From NCBI RefSeq assembly GCF_004798865.1, contig NW_025336598.1:10109908-10173907 (forward strand): 64,000 nt of DNA. Direction: 5' to 3'. Positions 1 through 11,139 of this stretch are shown here, in pieces (positions within the stretch are counted from its first letter, which is position 1; each line of letters begins with the position of its first letter). The notes under the pieces were generated by a model. It did no database searches. It was not told the origin of the DNA and saw nothing but the letters and a program-made list of their open reading frames with translations. The DNA comes from Varanus komodoensis (lineage: Eukaryota; Chordata; Lepidosauria; Squamata; Varanidae). The position numbers and the translations under genes were made by a program.

Positions 1-1704
1 ATATAGAAGAAAACAATAGAATAGGGAGGACCAGAGATCTCTTCAAGAAAATTGGAGATATGAAGGGAACATTTCATGCAAAGATGGGTGTGATAAAGGA
101 CCAAAATGGCAGGGACCTAACAGAGGCAGAAGAGATTAAGAAGAGGTGGCAAGATTACACAGAAGAACTATACAAGAAAGAGCTTAACGTCCCTGATAAC
201 CATGATGAGGTGGTCACTGACCTTGAGCCGGACATCCTGGAATGTGAAGTCAAATGGGCCTTAGGAAGTCTGAGCAGCAACAAAGCTAGTGGAGGTGGCA
301 GTATTCCTGCTGAGCTATTCAAAATCTTAAAAGATGGTGCAGTAAAAGTGCTACACTCAATATGCCAGCAAATTTGGAAAACTCAACATTGGCCACAGGA
401 TTGCAAAGTTTAGGTCAGTTTACATTCCGATCCCAAAGAAGGGCAATGCCAAAGAAAGTTCAAACTACCGCACCATTGCACGCATTTCACACGCTAGCAG
501 TTATGCTCAAAATCCTACAAGCTAGGCTCCAGCAGAATGTAGACCGCGAACTACCAGAAGTACAGGCAGGATTTCGAAGAGGGAGAGGAACTAGAGATCA
601 AATTGCCAACATACGCTGGATCATGGAGAAAGCTAGGGAGTTCCAGAAAAACATCTACTTCTGTTTCATTGACTATGCTAAAGCCTTTGATTGTGTGGAT
701 CACAACAAATTGTGGCAAGTTCTTAAAGAGATGGGAATACCAGACCATCTTATTTGTCTCTTGAGAAACCTATATGCAGGTCAAGAAGCAACAGTGAGAA
801 CTGGACACGGAATCACTGATTGGTTAAAAATTGAGAAAGTTGTTCGACAAGGCTGTATACTGTCGCCCTGCCTATTTAACTTATATGCAGAGCACATCAT
901 GAGAAAGGCGGGGCTGGATGAATCACCAGTTGGAATTAAGATTGCTGGGAGAAATATCAACAACCTCAGATATGCAGATGATATCACTCTAATGGCAGAA
1001 AGTGAAGAAGAACTAAAGAGCCTCTTGATGCGGGTGAAGGAGGAGAGTGCAAAAGTTGGCTTGAAACTCAACATTAAGAAAACTAAGATCATGGCATCCA
1101 GTCCTCTCACTTCCTGGCAAATAGATGGGGAAGAAATGGAGGTAGTGACAGATTTTATTTTGTTGGGCTCCAAGATCACCACAGACGGGGACTGCAGCCA
1201 AGAAATTAAAAGACGCTTGCTTCTGGGCAGGAAAGCTATGGCAAATCTAGACAGCATACTAAAAAGCAGAGACATCACCCTGCCAAGAAAAGTGCGTATA
1301 GTCAAGACTATGGTTTTCCCAGTTACAGTGTATGGCTGTGAAAGCTGGACCATAAGGAAGGCTGAGTGCCGAAGGATTGAGGCCTTTGAATTGTGGTGCT
1401 GGAGGAGACTCCTGCGAGTCCCTTGGACCACAAGGCGATCAAACTGGTCAGTGCTAGAGGAGATCAACCCAGACTGCTCTTTAGAAGACCAGATACTGAA
1501 GATGAAACTCAAATAGTTTGGCCACTTAATGAGAAGGAAGGACTTCCTGGAGAAAAGCCTAATGTTGGGAATAGATGGCAAAAGAAAAAGGGGACGGCAG
1601 AGGATGAGGTGGCTAGATGGCGTCACTGAAGCAGTTGGTGTGAGCTTAAGTGGACTCCGGGGATGGTGGAGGACACGACTTCACGACTAACAACAACAAC
1701 AACA
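1..1704 (+). mobile_element. BovB-type RTE LINE, 3' part, 5' end outside the window
   Basis: The conceptual protein matches the reverse transcriptase half of BovB LINEs, which copy their own RNA at a nicked target. An RT amino-terminal segment (NKASGGG, AELFKILKDGAVKVLHSICQ) runs from about 60 to 410. The RT core follows in another frame from about 520 to 1513, with FIDYAKAFDCVDHNKL near 670, QGCILSPCLFNLY near 850, the catalytic YADD near 973 and the carboxy-terminal GCESWTIRKAE block near 1335. The copy is dead. There is a stop at 411-413, a 2-base loss near 500 (ASKVMLK has lost its frame) and a TAC-to-TAG type stop at 1514-1516. About 47 nt is missing near 1675. The 3' end is the usual CAA-rich tail at 1687-1704. 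Such frames are often mis-annotated as a craniofacial development protein 2-like host gene. It lies antisense to LDB2. Confidence 0.95.
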
Positions 1705-4700
1705 GGGTCGTACCCAATGGTGGCTTTGTGCTAGCAGAAAGCACTTCTGCACGATCAAGTGCTCAGTTTTAGCCAGTACCCTTACCTGCTACAGTCAGCC
1801 CAAAAGCTGTTTTCAGAGGTTATGTAACCTCTAGAATTGCATGGAAAGCTGCACAGGTAAGAGGGAATGACACATCCCATACCTTTGCTCATACAAGTGA
1901 AAAGATTTTCCAATGGTAAAAAGCCACCCCTTGGTATAACTTGTAATACCAATACTTCTGTTCTTTAATGACCAAACCTGAGATTGCTTCTTGCCTAATG
2001 TTATCATATGCAGCTTGTGTGATCTTTGTTGCACTCTGATTCCCACTGACATACTGTTTGAAATGATGGCTCTCATGCGATCAGTGGCTTTGGTTAAACA
2101 AAACAATTTTTTAAAAAAATGTACTTAAGATATATATGTTTATTTCTCTTCTTCACAACTGGCAGCTTGCATGTATCAGTCTTACTTTTTACCTCTATTT
2201 GATTTGTTTCTCTTATCACTGTCACTCAAACAAGGAATCACACAGTCATATATTCCCACACAATTAAATTATGGCACTTGTTTGCACAAGATGTTGTGAA
2301 CACCACTTGACACAGGTGTTTTTTTAGAAGGATGAGGCATTCATGATGGAAAAGTTATATCATAATAGTGAAATCTCCATCCTCAAATTCTATCAGTAAT
2401 AAGCTTACAGTGGCCTGTGGCAATAATACCTCACCAGTCAAGCTAGCAGCCTTAAAACGGGGGATGAGAGACACTGGAGCTGTGGCATCCCCATATTAAA
2501 ATCAATGGCTGGATTGGGCCCATTTCAGGTAAAAGATTAAGAGATTAGATATAAACCAGACCAATCTACAGAGCATACCAGCTAACAAACATATTATTTA
2601 GAGATGTTTAAATTTCTAAATTATAGAAAAGCCAAACTATGTCTTTCAAATCAATTAAGATAAAATCTTATTTGAAGCTGGCCTCCTCTCCCTTCCTCAG
2701 GCTGCTTTTCCCATAAAATCCAAAATGAAAAGGTCTCCAATTAAGAAAACATTTTCTGTTGTGCTGAATTCATGTTACCGCACTGTGAGCTCTGACATTT
2801 TGTTTCTGTGGTAACCAAAATCAGCTGATTAGTTGGCATGGCAACAGAAAAGATGTAATCCCGGCAGACACACTCTAATCAATGCCCCCAGCACAGATGG
2901 TCTCTGGAGGATCAACAAGAAAGAGGCTGGCAGGCATTCAGGAGATCACGTGGCAACTCTAGACTAGGCCAGGGGGAAAAAAGGAAAGAAAACTAAAAAA
3001 AGAACATTTCTCAAACTAACCAGTAGCTTTTTAACCCTTTCCTTGTCTTGGTTCATTGTCAAATACTCAGCAACTTGCACCACTGGAAAAAAATGGCCTC
3101 ATTTTAGCTTTTTTTTTAACAGCACAAAATGTAATTCTTACAAAATCATAAATTCTTCTCTGACAGTAAGTTTTTATTGCTGAGAGCTTCTCATAACTGC
3201 CAAAAATCCTTACTTGATATATGGTTTGTATAAATGCATAAAAGTAATGTGTTCCTTTACTTTTTATAAAGTAAGGGAACATAAATTGATCCTTGATGTT
3301 GTGTCCAAGATTAAGAGGTACACTGTTGAATGTACAGGAAGGGAAAGTGTGCACACAGGCTATTATTACCATTTTAACAGCACATATCACTATAAAGAAT
3401 ATTTATGTGAGGCTATAAGAAAATTTAGGAATTACTAATATTAACAAAACTAATTCTGCCATTCCATCAAATGTGTAGCACTGGTATAGCTAGAAAGAGG
3501 CAAGAGGGAAGCAGGGATCACGGGATGGATCTTCATCTCACTTTTGCTTCTTCCAAACAGGCTCTGCAGGGCTTTTGATTGTTTTGGAAGTTTGCACAAC
3601 CTGTTAGACCAGAAGTAGTGGCAGATTTGAAATGTTGCATATACTCTGAGAAGCAATGAGGGAAGAATGGAAATTGTAGGCCAAATTTTATGAATCATTC
3701 TGCACCCCTGAAAGGGCACCTCATTTGCAAATCTTTCCAGCGGCTTTGAACGGGTATACAAAATAGGGATTGTTAACACAGTTACCTTGGCAGCAGGAAT
3801 CCGCTCCCTTTCCCCTAACACCCATTAGGGCAGGTGAGTGGCTTTTCTGTCCTCAGTGATGTCATCATATCCAACAGGACATCTGGTGCCATGTCTCTAA
3901 CACTGCACCACACACTTGGAGAGGAATGGGATTGTGCCTGTCAGGCCAAGCCCTGACATCTGTTTGTCTCCGATCTCTGCCCAAGGGTGCCAGGGAGAAA
4001 GAGTCCCTGCATCTGTTTCCACCTTCTGACTAATGAGCAGCATGTTTGGGCACAGTCAGCTGGCATAAGTCTGCCCCCCTGACCTATGTGGTGGGACAAG
4101 GCTTATATAATTCATTAGATGGGGCTGCATAACGGAGAGAAAAGGTATTCTCAAAATGGTGCCAAATGTAGCAACAGGACTGCTCATAGAAGGAAAAATC
4201 TCAAAGGCACAGGACTAGAGGCTCTCTCTGAAACTGGTTTTCCATACTCTTGAAAAAGCGAAACATAAAAATACCTGAAAAATACCAGTGAATATGAATG
4301 AAGCCATGCTTCTTTTTCAGCTCTCTTAAAACACATTGCCTATTTCCAAGGCACAGAAGAGCAGAATTTGGATTGTTCTGTGAAGGCTGCCATGGGCAGC
4401 TCCCATTCAATTCAAAGTAACTTGAACAAGAGGAAAAACTCCCAGGCAATTGTACTCCTGGACCTTTATCACAACAGGCTGGGTTGGATGAGGGGATGTC
4501 GTCTGCACAGGAGAAATGTGAAAAAATCCACAGTAACACAAGTAAAAACTATTGCTATGAAATCTAATACAATGTCCTACTCCGTAGAGAAGTTGCTAAG
4601 ATCAACCACAGCAAATTTCCTAAACACTTTGGATCAGAAAGACTTACACCTAAAATCCAATTTAAATTGGTTGCTATTTCCTATACAAAAGGCAGCATGT

Positions 4701-4747
4701 TGACCTGTTAAGAACATCATGATTTAACTATTTTTCATTTATTAATT
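1705..4747. other. Intronic DNA without recognisable genes
   Basis: Both strands were read. No frame here shows a known domain or a credible exon with splice sites. The frames at 1831-2106, 3067-3438 and 3450-3821 have no similarity that I recognise. The stretch is AT-rich and looks like ordinary intron sequence of LDB2 (downstream of the exon at 7377-7549). Confidence 0.6.
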
Positions 4748-4818
4748 AGTTAGGTGGGTTTTCCCACCTAACTCGGTTAGGTTAGGTTAGGTTAGGTTAG
4801 GGTTTTCCCACCTAACTC
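4748..4818. repeat. GGTTA pentamer array between two copies of a hairpin arm
   Basis: Five GGTTA units lie at 4775-4799. To the left is a perfect 11-bp inverted repeat (agttaggtggg, loop tttt, cccacctaact) at 4748-4773. The segment ggttttcccacctaact occurs again directly to the right of the array, ending at 4818. The pentamer may have grown from the gttagg part of the hairpin arm. It is the insect-type telomere unit (TTAGG), not the vertebrate TTAGGG, so a telomeric origin is unlikely. Confidence 0.8.
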
Positions 4819-5177
4819 TGATGGGGAACAAAAATATCTAAAGTGAGAACTGTAACAAAAAACCATAGCTATACAATAAACAAAACATAACAAAATACAA
4901 CAGAATACTTTAGAAAATTACTATATCACCATATCAGAAGCCAGGAAAAGTCCTTAAGAATGAAAAGATCTTCTTTGCTGAGGGAAAGAGGAAAACTGAG
5001 GGAAAGAGGTGGCATGATGGGTTCCCTGGGAATGGTGTTAGAAAAGGTCCTCACTATTATGGAAATAATCCTGCCAAAACTATTTTCATTTCAGTGGAGG
5101 GGATAGCATAAAACAGGCTATTGTCTCCTGACCTCCAGGCACATAGAGGTCCAAATAGATGCAGGTTTTGCAAATAA

Positions 5178-5211
5178 TGATGGTGGTGGTGATGATGATG
5201 ATGATGATGAG
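5178..5211. repeat. GAT/GGT trinucleotide microsatellite
   Basis: A run of tgg units followed by gat units. On the minus strand it reads as a histidine run in an otherwise meaningless frame, so no protein is called. Confidence 0.9.
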
Positions 5212-5564
5212 TAACTGGTCCATAATCTTGAATATCTTGTTGTTCATTTTGGAAATAAAACATGAAAGTAACAAAGGTGAATCAACAGTCATGTTTCAGA
5301 GCTAAGGTCCAGCAGACCTGAAGACTGCAATGGGAAACTGCAGGTTTGCGGAGGGACCAGCCAGGCAGTCCTCCTTTGTGAATTACCAGCACTCAAACCA
5401 AATTCCAAAGTGCCAAGAAATTGCAACGACCAGCCTCAGCAACTGGAGCTATAGCAACTTATTGTTTTGCTAGGAGCTGCCAGAGACAGCTATAGCACTG
5501 ATGGCATGTAAAGAGTCATCACAACTTCCCCTCTCCCTGCTTTGCACAAGTCCCTCCTGTACAT

Positions 5565-5584
5565 GGGGTGGGGTGGGGTGGGGG
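5565..5584 (+). other. G-quadruplex candidate
   Basis: Four runs of at least four G separated by single T bases, the classical pattern of a very stable intramolecular G-quadruplex. It is on the strand opposite to LDB2 transcription. The pattern is seen directly; folding is inferred. Confidence 0.75.
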
Positions 5585-5977
5585 AGGAAAGCTAGTTTAA
5601 TTTACCTGTATATGTAGCTGCCTTTAGTTGCAGTGGGGAATTTCAGTTTGACCAGTGTATATAGCCTTAAAACACCTGGGCTCTTCTGGCCTTAGAGATG
5701 GCAAAGCTAAAGGACTTCCCCTTTTGATATAAACTTGAGAGGAAGCTCCATGATAACACTGAGGCAGGATAAATGGAACTGCTCATTTAGGTAGTTCAGG
5801 CCTGCAAACCCTGTGACCAGCCAAGCTCAACTCAACCCTCCTGCCATGGGTTGTGGCCTAACAGCTGCATAACAATTCCCACTTTTGCAGTCTCAGGCAG
5901 GCTGGAAAAACAGGATGCTTACTGAGTCTGCTATGGCCGCCATGCATGGCTCCATGCACCAGCCCCTACCATCATGT

Positions 5978-6222
5978 AGAGAGCCAGTGTGGAATAGTGG
6001 TTAGAGGGCAGGACTGGGACTCGGACAATCTGGGTTCTAGGCTCTCCACTGAAGTGAAGTCTAGTCTCTCCAGTGAAGTCAACTGGATGACTTTCAGCCT
6101 GTTGCTACATTGAAGGACTGTTGTGAGATAAAAATTGAGAGGAAGATAACATTGTAAGCTTCCTTGAGTTTCTTACAAGAGGAAAAAAGGCAGGATATAA
6201 ATGTAACAATATATAAATGGAA
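5978..6222 (+). mobile_element. tRNA-derived SINE
   Basis: The start, agagccagtgtggaatagtg, followed by gttagag, is the box A region of a widespread squamate tRNA-type SINE. A box B-like gggttctaggctc lies near 6030. The body carries ggatgactttcagcctgttg-like sequence and ends in an A-rich ggcaggatataaatgtaaca segment. It is diverged. The family assignment comes from memory of the consensus, not from a search. Confidence 0.7.
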
Positions 6223-6412
6223 GTAGCTGTTTGCTTTATTTATTAGAGGTCATTAGAGGCAACTGAGGGCTTTAAGAATAAAGATTCTGTGGAAGATAAG
6301 GATTCTTATGAAGGTGATATCTGCCATGTAAGGGGTATTTGTGTGTTCCAAAAAGGGTTGAATTACATGGTAACTTCTGAATCACAAAGTCACATAACAA
6401 ATGTGGAGAATC

Positions 6413-6500
6413 TACAACTCCAATCATCCCTGAAAATTGCTCCTGCTGGCAGGAATTGATGGATTTGGAATCCAACATCCAACACCCCTGCCACAGTCTT
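6413..6500. repeat. Short palindromic (MITE-like) repeat fragment
   Basis: Contains ctacaactccaatcatccct and a diverged opposite arm ggaattgatggatttggaat, resembling a common reptile palindromic repeat whose arms read actacaactcccatcat and agatgttttgga. Other copies lie near 10.6, 12.1, 42.9, 45.0 and 53.3 kb. Confidence 0.45.
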
Positions 6501-6681
6501 GCACATTTTGTCTGCATGTTGATTCTAATTTCTCTAGACTGAGAAGTTCCTTTATAGCAGAGTGGACAAACTGCAGTCCTCCAAAGCCTCTTTTGCAGCC
6601 CTTCGAGACCCTGCCAGTATCCCGCAGCTCACCTCCATCTCTTTGCAACTCCAGAATGCCATCTCTTCAACCCCTTTCCTG

Positions 6682-6723
6682 CTTCTGGGGAAACACTCTT
6701 GGAACAGAGTGTTTCCCCAGAAG
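6682..6723. repeat. Perfect 18-bp inverted repeat with 6-nt loop
   Basis: The arm cttctggggaaacactct at 6682-6699 is exactly complementary to 6706-6723, with the loop tggaac. The symmetry stops abruptly on both sides. It lies in the intron about 650 bp from the LDB2 exon and would also fold in the LDB2 pre-mRNA. The stem is shorter than a usual microRNA precursor, so no RNA gene is called. Confidence 0.9.
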
Positions 6724-7376
6724 GGAGTGTACAAGAGGAATCATATGGCCTTGTGAAAGCAGCTCCCAGAATAGCGTTCTTAAAAAGGAGAGGAAAGGAG
6801 ACTTGAGTTGGGAACTAGAAAAAGCTGGGGAAAACTATGTATCCATCTGGTAGTGGGGAGAAGTATATGAAAAGTTCATGTATATGAAGGTGTGATTGCT
6901 TATGTGGGAAGAAGAGAGCATATGTTTGCTTCTATTACATGGGAGGACAGGACAGACCTTTATCAGGTTGGTGCTCTAATTTGCATGGAAGAGAGCAAAG
7001 GTCAGTTGCCCCCAAGTTAATATAACACATGAGCCGGGCCTTATCTGTATATGTGTGGAGATCCAATACATGTGATTCTTCCCTTTGCCACATGAGTTGG
7101 AGCAACAGTCTGGTAGGTATGTGAACTATGCTGATGTATAGCAATCTATGTTTCTGTTAATTTAAATATATTTATCAAAAAGAAGTAATAGTGCCTTCTC
7201 CCAGTTTGTGGCTGATGATCAAGAAACTAGGCATGGAATAAAACAGGCAGTTTTTAAAAACTGAAATTAAGATCTCAAGAATCACTTCCACCATCTACGG
7301 GAAAACAATAGTTATACTCTGAAAAAGATTTCGAAAACCCAGCAATTGCATGTTTCACATTAATCTTTCCTATTAC

Positions 7377-7549
7377 CTTTGTAAACATAGGTTTTCCATG
7401 TTGAGTTACCATGGTGCATTGATCACAGTCGACTGTGATGGAGGAGTTGTGGTATGATTCTTTTGAGTGCTTGAGGATGTAATACAGGTCTGTCACACCT
7501 CCTTCAAAGACAGTGCTAAAATAACGAGGAATGAGGGTTCTTCCAATTG
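7377..7549 (-). CDS. LDB2: LDB2 exon (LIM domain-binding protein 2), internal coding exon, probably coding exon 3
   Basis: LDB2 is a nuclear adaptor. It dimerises through its amino-terminal domain and binds LIM-homeodomain and LMO proteins through a carboxy-terminal LIM-interaction domain, linking transcription factors and enhancers. The exon encodes 57 whole codons plus two bases of a split Thr codon, from IGRTLIPRYF through GGVTDLYYILKHSKESYHNS to MVTQHGKPMFTK. This corresponds to about residues 79-136 of the human protein, inside the dimerisation domain. The residues RYFSTVFEGGVTD and DCDQCTMVTQ fit LDB2; from memory, the paralogue LDB1 has RYFRSIFEGGATE and DCDQGSMVTQ. On the transcript strand the acceptor reads ttctcccaacag before the exon, and the donor is aaag followed by gtaata. 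The exon enters in phase 1 and leaves in phase 0 (K then V in the known protein). The frame is open well beyond the splice sites and has no internal stop. The neighbouring exons, with NLWWDAF upstream and RIKTWHF downstream, were not found. Confidence 0.95.
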
Positions 7550-8914
7550 CTGTTGGGAGAATACAAAGCAAATGAGCAAATGCTACCAGAAAGAATACCT
7601 TAAGCTGTTTAGAGTTGTCTACTAGAACAACAGTAACTTTAGAACAAGCTTAACATGGATTCCAATGAAGGGCTGTTAATCGCTGTATCTACTTTGGTTT
7701 TGTTGCAGCAGTGAGATCCAAGCACTACACAAAGGGCTCTTTCCTTCCCACATTTCCACCACATAACTTCTAGGCAGAGCTGTGCTATAATGAAATATCT
7801 CAAAGGTGCACAGAGAAACAGGACCATTTTCCTTGTTCTTATATAATACCTCATGTTCCCCATTCTAATAAAAACCCAGGAAAGTGCACTGAAAAAAGTA
7901 GAAGTGAAACTGGAGGCTCACAATATCTTTTAAGAAGCGTATAAGCAACTGAGGCTAAGGAATCACAAGCCTCACATAGAAAAGCACAAAACTGATTAAG
8001 AAACAAGACAGTCTTTCACTGGATCTGGCCTTTTATTCATGAAGATATCATATTGTCAAGTGAGGAATTGCCCTTCACATGGTTTGGAGATTATTGTGTG
8101 AAAATAAGACCAGCAATAACATGCTGCGTTATGGAATATTCCTGTCAGCCAGCCATGCTCTTTCCTACAATAGTCCATTCCACTCCTCTTCCCTGTTTCC
8201 AGTTCTGTAACCCAAGAGTCAGTCAGCATTCCATGGCCACTGATAATCTTTAGCCCTTGCTGGGCTATTTTAGTGTTTCATCCTCACCTTATTTTCTAAA
8301 TATTTTTGTGGTTCTTAAAAACTTGGGATTTCCCCAAACCCACAGCTACTTCCATGTACAGATGGTGCCATTTGGTTTGATAAGGATCCAAAGGAGAACA
8401 GTTTGTTGTTAGTACATAATATTTACAATCTTACCAAGGCATAAACAAGCTTTGACTTAATCTAGATTAAAACTTCTAGTATTTATCAGGATAGCCAAGC
8501 CTCATAGTTGACCTTGGGTATCATGACTTTTACAGAACAATCTTACACATGGACATCTCCCTATGTTTAATGATAATTAACGCAGGACACATATGCAAAG
8601 GACTAGCTCAGTACCTCCACTGGAAGAGATATCTTCTCAGGGTAGAAACCAGAATAAAGGAGGCATGCTGTTTTCTGGTTGTCTTGAGGCTTTTTGCAGT
8701 TTGCATCACTTTCCATGCCCACAAGGCCCCACCATGGGAATCAAACGTAGCTACACTCTCCTGTAGACTTTCCAGGTACTGGCTGTCCCTCACCAAAAGT
8801 CTCTAAGCTGCAGCCCTATCCTATTGGGTCCCATCTCCTAACCAGCTGAGTCTCAGGGGCTCAGCCCTTTTTCATAAACAAGCATGAAAGATGGGGTTAT
8901 ATGCAATGTTAGTC
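7550..8914. other. Upstream intron of LDB2, no recognised elements
   Basis: This is the intron flank just upstream (transcript sense) of the LDB2 exon. The acceptor has a moderate pyrimidine tract (gctttgtattctcccaacag). No second exon, promoter or RNA gene was recognised. Frames at 7639-7863, 8053-8253 and 8549-8806 have no known domain. Confidence 0.55.
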
Positions 8915-10183
8915 TAATGTAAATCCTATTGATTTCAAAGGGTCTATTCTAAGTCAGCCTAATGTGAGATACAGTTCTATATTTAACAGTATGGAGAGAT
9001 GTAACATTTGTTTGAAGCCTCACAACTGAACAGATGAGATTTCTTTTTAAAACGTTAAATAGTCCAAAATTAGTATTCCACATTATATTACTGTTCATGA
9101 ATATGCCCACATGGAATATAAGGGTCTGTTATTATGCACTACAGAACAAGTAGAGCTTTTAAGAAGCAAGCGACATGGAAATCTCCTGAAATTCTATACA
9201 TGAAGCAATGGCTATACAAGGAGTGAGAGCTCCTCATCATGGAGCATGTGTGACTGAGAACAAACAATGTGCAGCACAGAACTCGAACTGCTCCTTCAAG
9301 CAATGGGACACATTTTCATCTCACACAAATTATAAGGTGCTTTAAATGTTTACCTCCGCACAAACTTAACATGCTTACTTTGTATTTAAAATGATTACAT
9401 TTATTATCTCATTAGGATGCAGCCAAAATTTGTGAAATTAACAGTGATATGGTGCTAGCATAAGTATTATTTAGCATATATCAAATTGATTTAAATATTT
9501 AATGAGGTAAAGAAATAAAGCAAACCCTCAAATAATTTATATTATTATTTTCAGTGTTTTGCCATGCTTGATTATAAGCTTAAAAGAGATAGTTCTAAAA
9601 ATAAGAACTGTTCTGCTGCATGGATCATTTGCACTGTATGAACTGAGGGGTTACAACACACTACAATGATAATACCAAGCCATAATATACTTATAGTGCT
9701 GGAATACATCCAAAGATCATCTAGCTCACACAGCAGGATTGTCCAGGCATTAAACACCCTGCGCCCTGGAAGTCACTGCCTCACTCTGCAGGTACCATGC
9801 ATGGGGATTCCAAAGGAAGTGATTTCTCTGCTGACCAGGCTTAACCAGCCAGAGGAACTGAAGTTCTGTGCCAGAACAGGCATTACCTTACATCCCTACA
9901 TCTTTTTTTACTCTACTGCAGGTGCAGGGAGCCTGATCCACATCGTACAAAAAAAAAGCCCAAACAAATCCACCCCTCCAAGGAAGATTCCAATCCAGAT
10001 TTACTTCCTATACTGACTCTAGATTTTCTCTTTTTTTAAGTAATACGGATTTGAAGTAATGTCTCTTTCAGCCCTGTGACTCTGCTTCCACAGACAGGAG
10101 TTAAATGTTTGCACCGAAGGCTCATCACTTCTCAGGAAGACTGGGGGTGCACCTGCAACAGGGCTCAGCTTCTAGCCAAACTA

Positions 10184-10372
10184 AATTAAAATTAAATTAA
10201 AACGTTATTTTAATTGTTAATATTATTTATTTATTTTATTCTTGGCCAGGTCGACTCAAATTGTATTGTTTTTATATTGTTTTTATTTATTTATTATTGT
10301 GAGCTGCCCCGAGGCTTCGGCGAATGGGGCGGCATAGAAGCCTCCTAAATAAATGAATAAAATAAATAGCCA
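10184..10372 (+). mobile_element. CR1/L2-group LINE, 3' UTR fragment
   Basis: Begins with aacgttattttaattgttaa, nearly the same as the last coding bases and stop of the element at 63973-63992, so it starts at the end of the ORF. It continues through a T-rich 3' UTR to gagctgccccgaggctt, cggcgaatggggcggcat and a taaataaatgaataaa tail. A heavily 5'-truncated insertion. Confidence 0.85.
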
Positions 10373-10614
10373 GGGCTCTGTTTCCTGGGACCCCTGATAG
10401 CCCCTAGATGAGAGGCAGAGCTCTGGGAGCTCCTCAGGCCTGCTCTGCTATTCAGGTGCTCAGCAGCTGTGCTCATTCAAGGCTGGATTCTACACAAACC
10501 AACACAACCTAAAATTTAGTGGGATTTGACAGAAGAGCATGCCAGGAATTCTTTATATTCTCCTGAAGCATGTGGCCTTCTGGGATAGATATGAAAATTC
10601 CATTGCCAGAAAAT

Positions 10615-10685
10615 GGCAGGGAGTGATGGGAGCTGTAGTCCAACACTTGTTGGAGGATCACAGATATGTGGAGGATCCCACACCT
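10615..10685. repeat. Short palindromic (MITE-like) repeat fragment
   Basis: Contains gatgggagctgtagtccaac followed by acttgttggagga, one half of the palindromic repeat family also seen near 42.9, 45.0 and 53.3 kb. Confidence 0.55.
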
Positions 10686-11139
10686 GCCCTAATGCATTCT
10701 GATTAGGGCTTAAGCATGGCAGGCAAAGACAAGCAGGGCTGCCAACCAACCAGAGACAAGCAAAAACAAAATAAACTGAATTGGCCACGTTTTATTCTGC
10801 TTTGTTTTTGATCTAGTTGCCAAAAAAAGCAAGGAACAAAGTGGTTTCCCTTCAAGCATTTTTATTTACCATACACCTTACATGAACAAACAGCTTTTGT
10901 GCTGGGTTCTGTCCCTGGAACTACATAAATGAATTATTTCATTACTGACAGCTTCTCATACCCACTTTTCAACCTGAAGGCTATCATAGCAGTTAACAAT
11001 AATTTAAAAGTAATATTTTAAAGCCATTTAGTGATAACTTAGATGATATGGTAAATGGTATATAAATTGATTAAATACTTCTTTAAAAGTACAATAAACT
11101 AGCAATTTACAATAGAATAAAAATGAACAGAGCCAGTGC

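Noticed and set aside
362-1516. Host gene of the craniofacial development protein 2-like type
   Set aside because: The sequence is a BovB reverse transcriptase, with frame breaks, a CAA tail and further copies in the window.
781-1626. 281-codon minus-strand frame (and similar frames at 36731-37267 plus and 43424-44263 minus)
   Set aside because: These are antisense shadows of the BovB RT region. The same antisense peptide recurs at every BovB copy, which shows its origin.
4775-4801. Interstitial telomeric repeat
   Set aside because: The unit is a pentamer, not the vertebrate hexamer, there are only five units, and a local hairpin explains it.
5057-5263. Histidine-rich small protein
   Set aside because: The histidine run is only the translation of the GAT/GGT microsatellite.
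5978-6050. Functional tRNA gene
   Set aside because: Only box A- and B-like remnants inside a SINE; no cloverleaf could be drawn.
6682-6723. MicroRNA gene
   Set aside because: The 18-bp stem is too short and there is no conservation or expression evidence.
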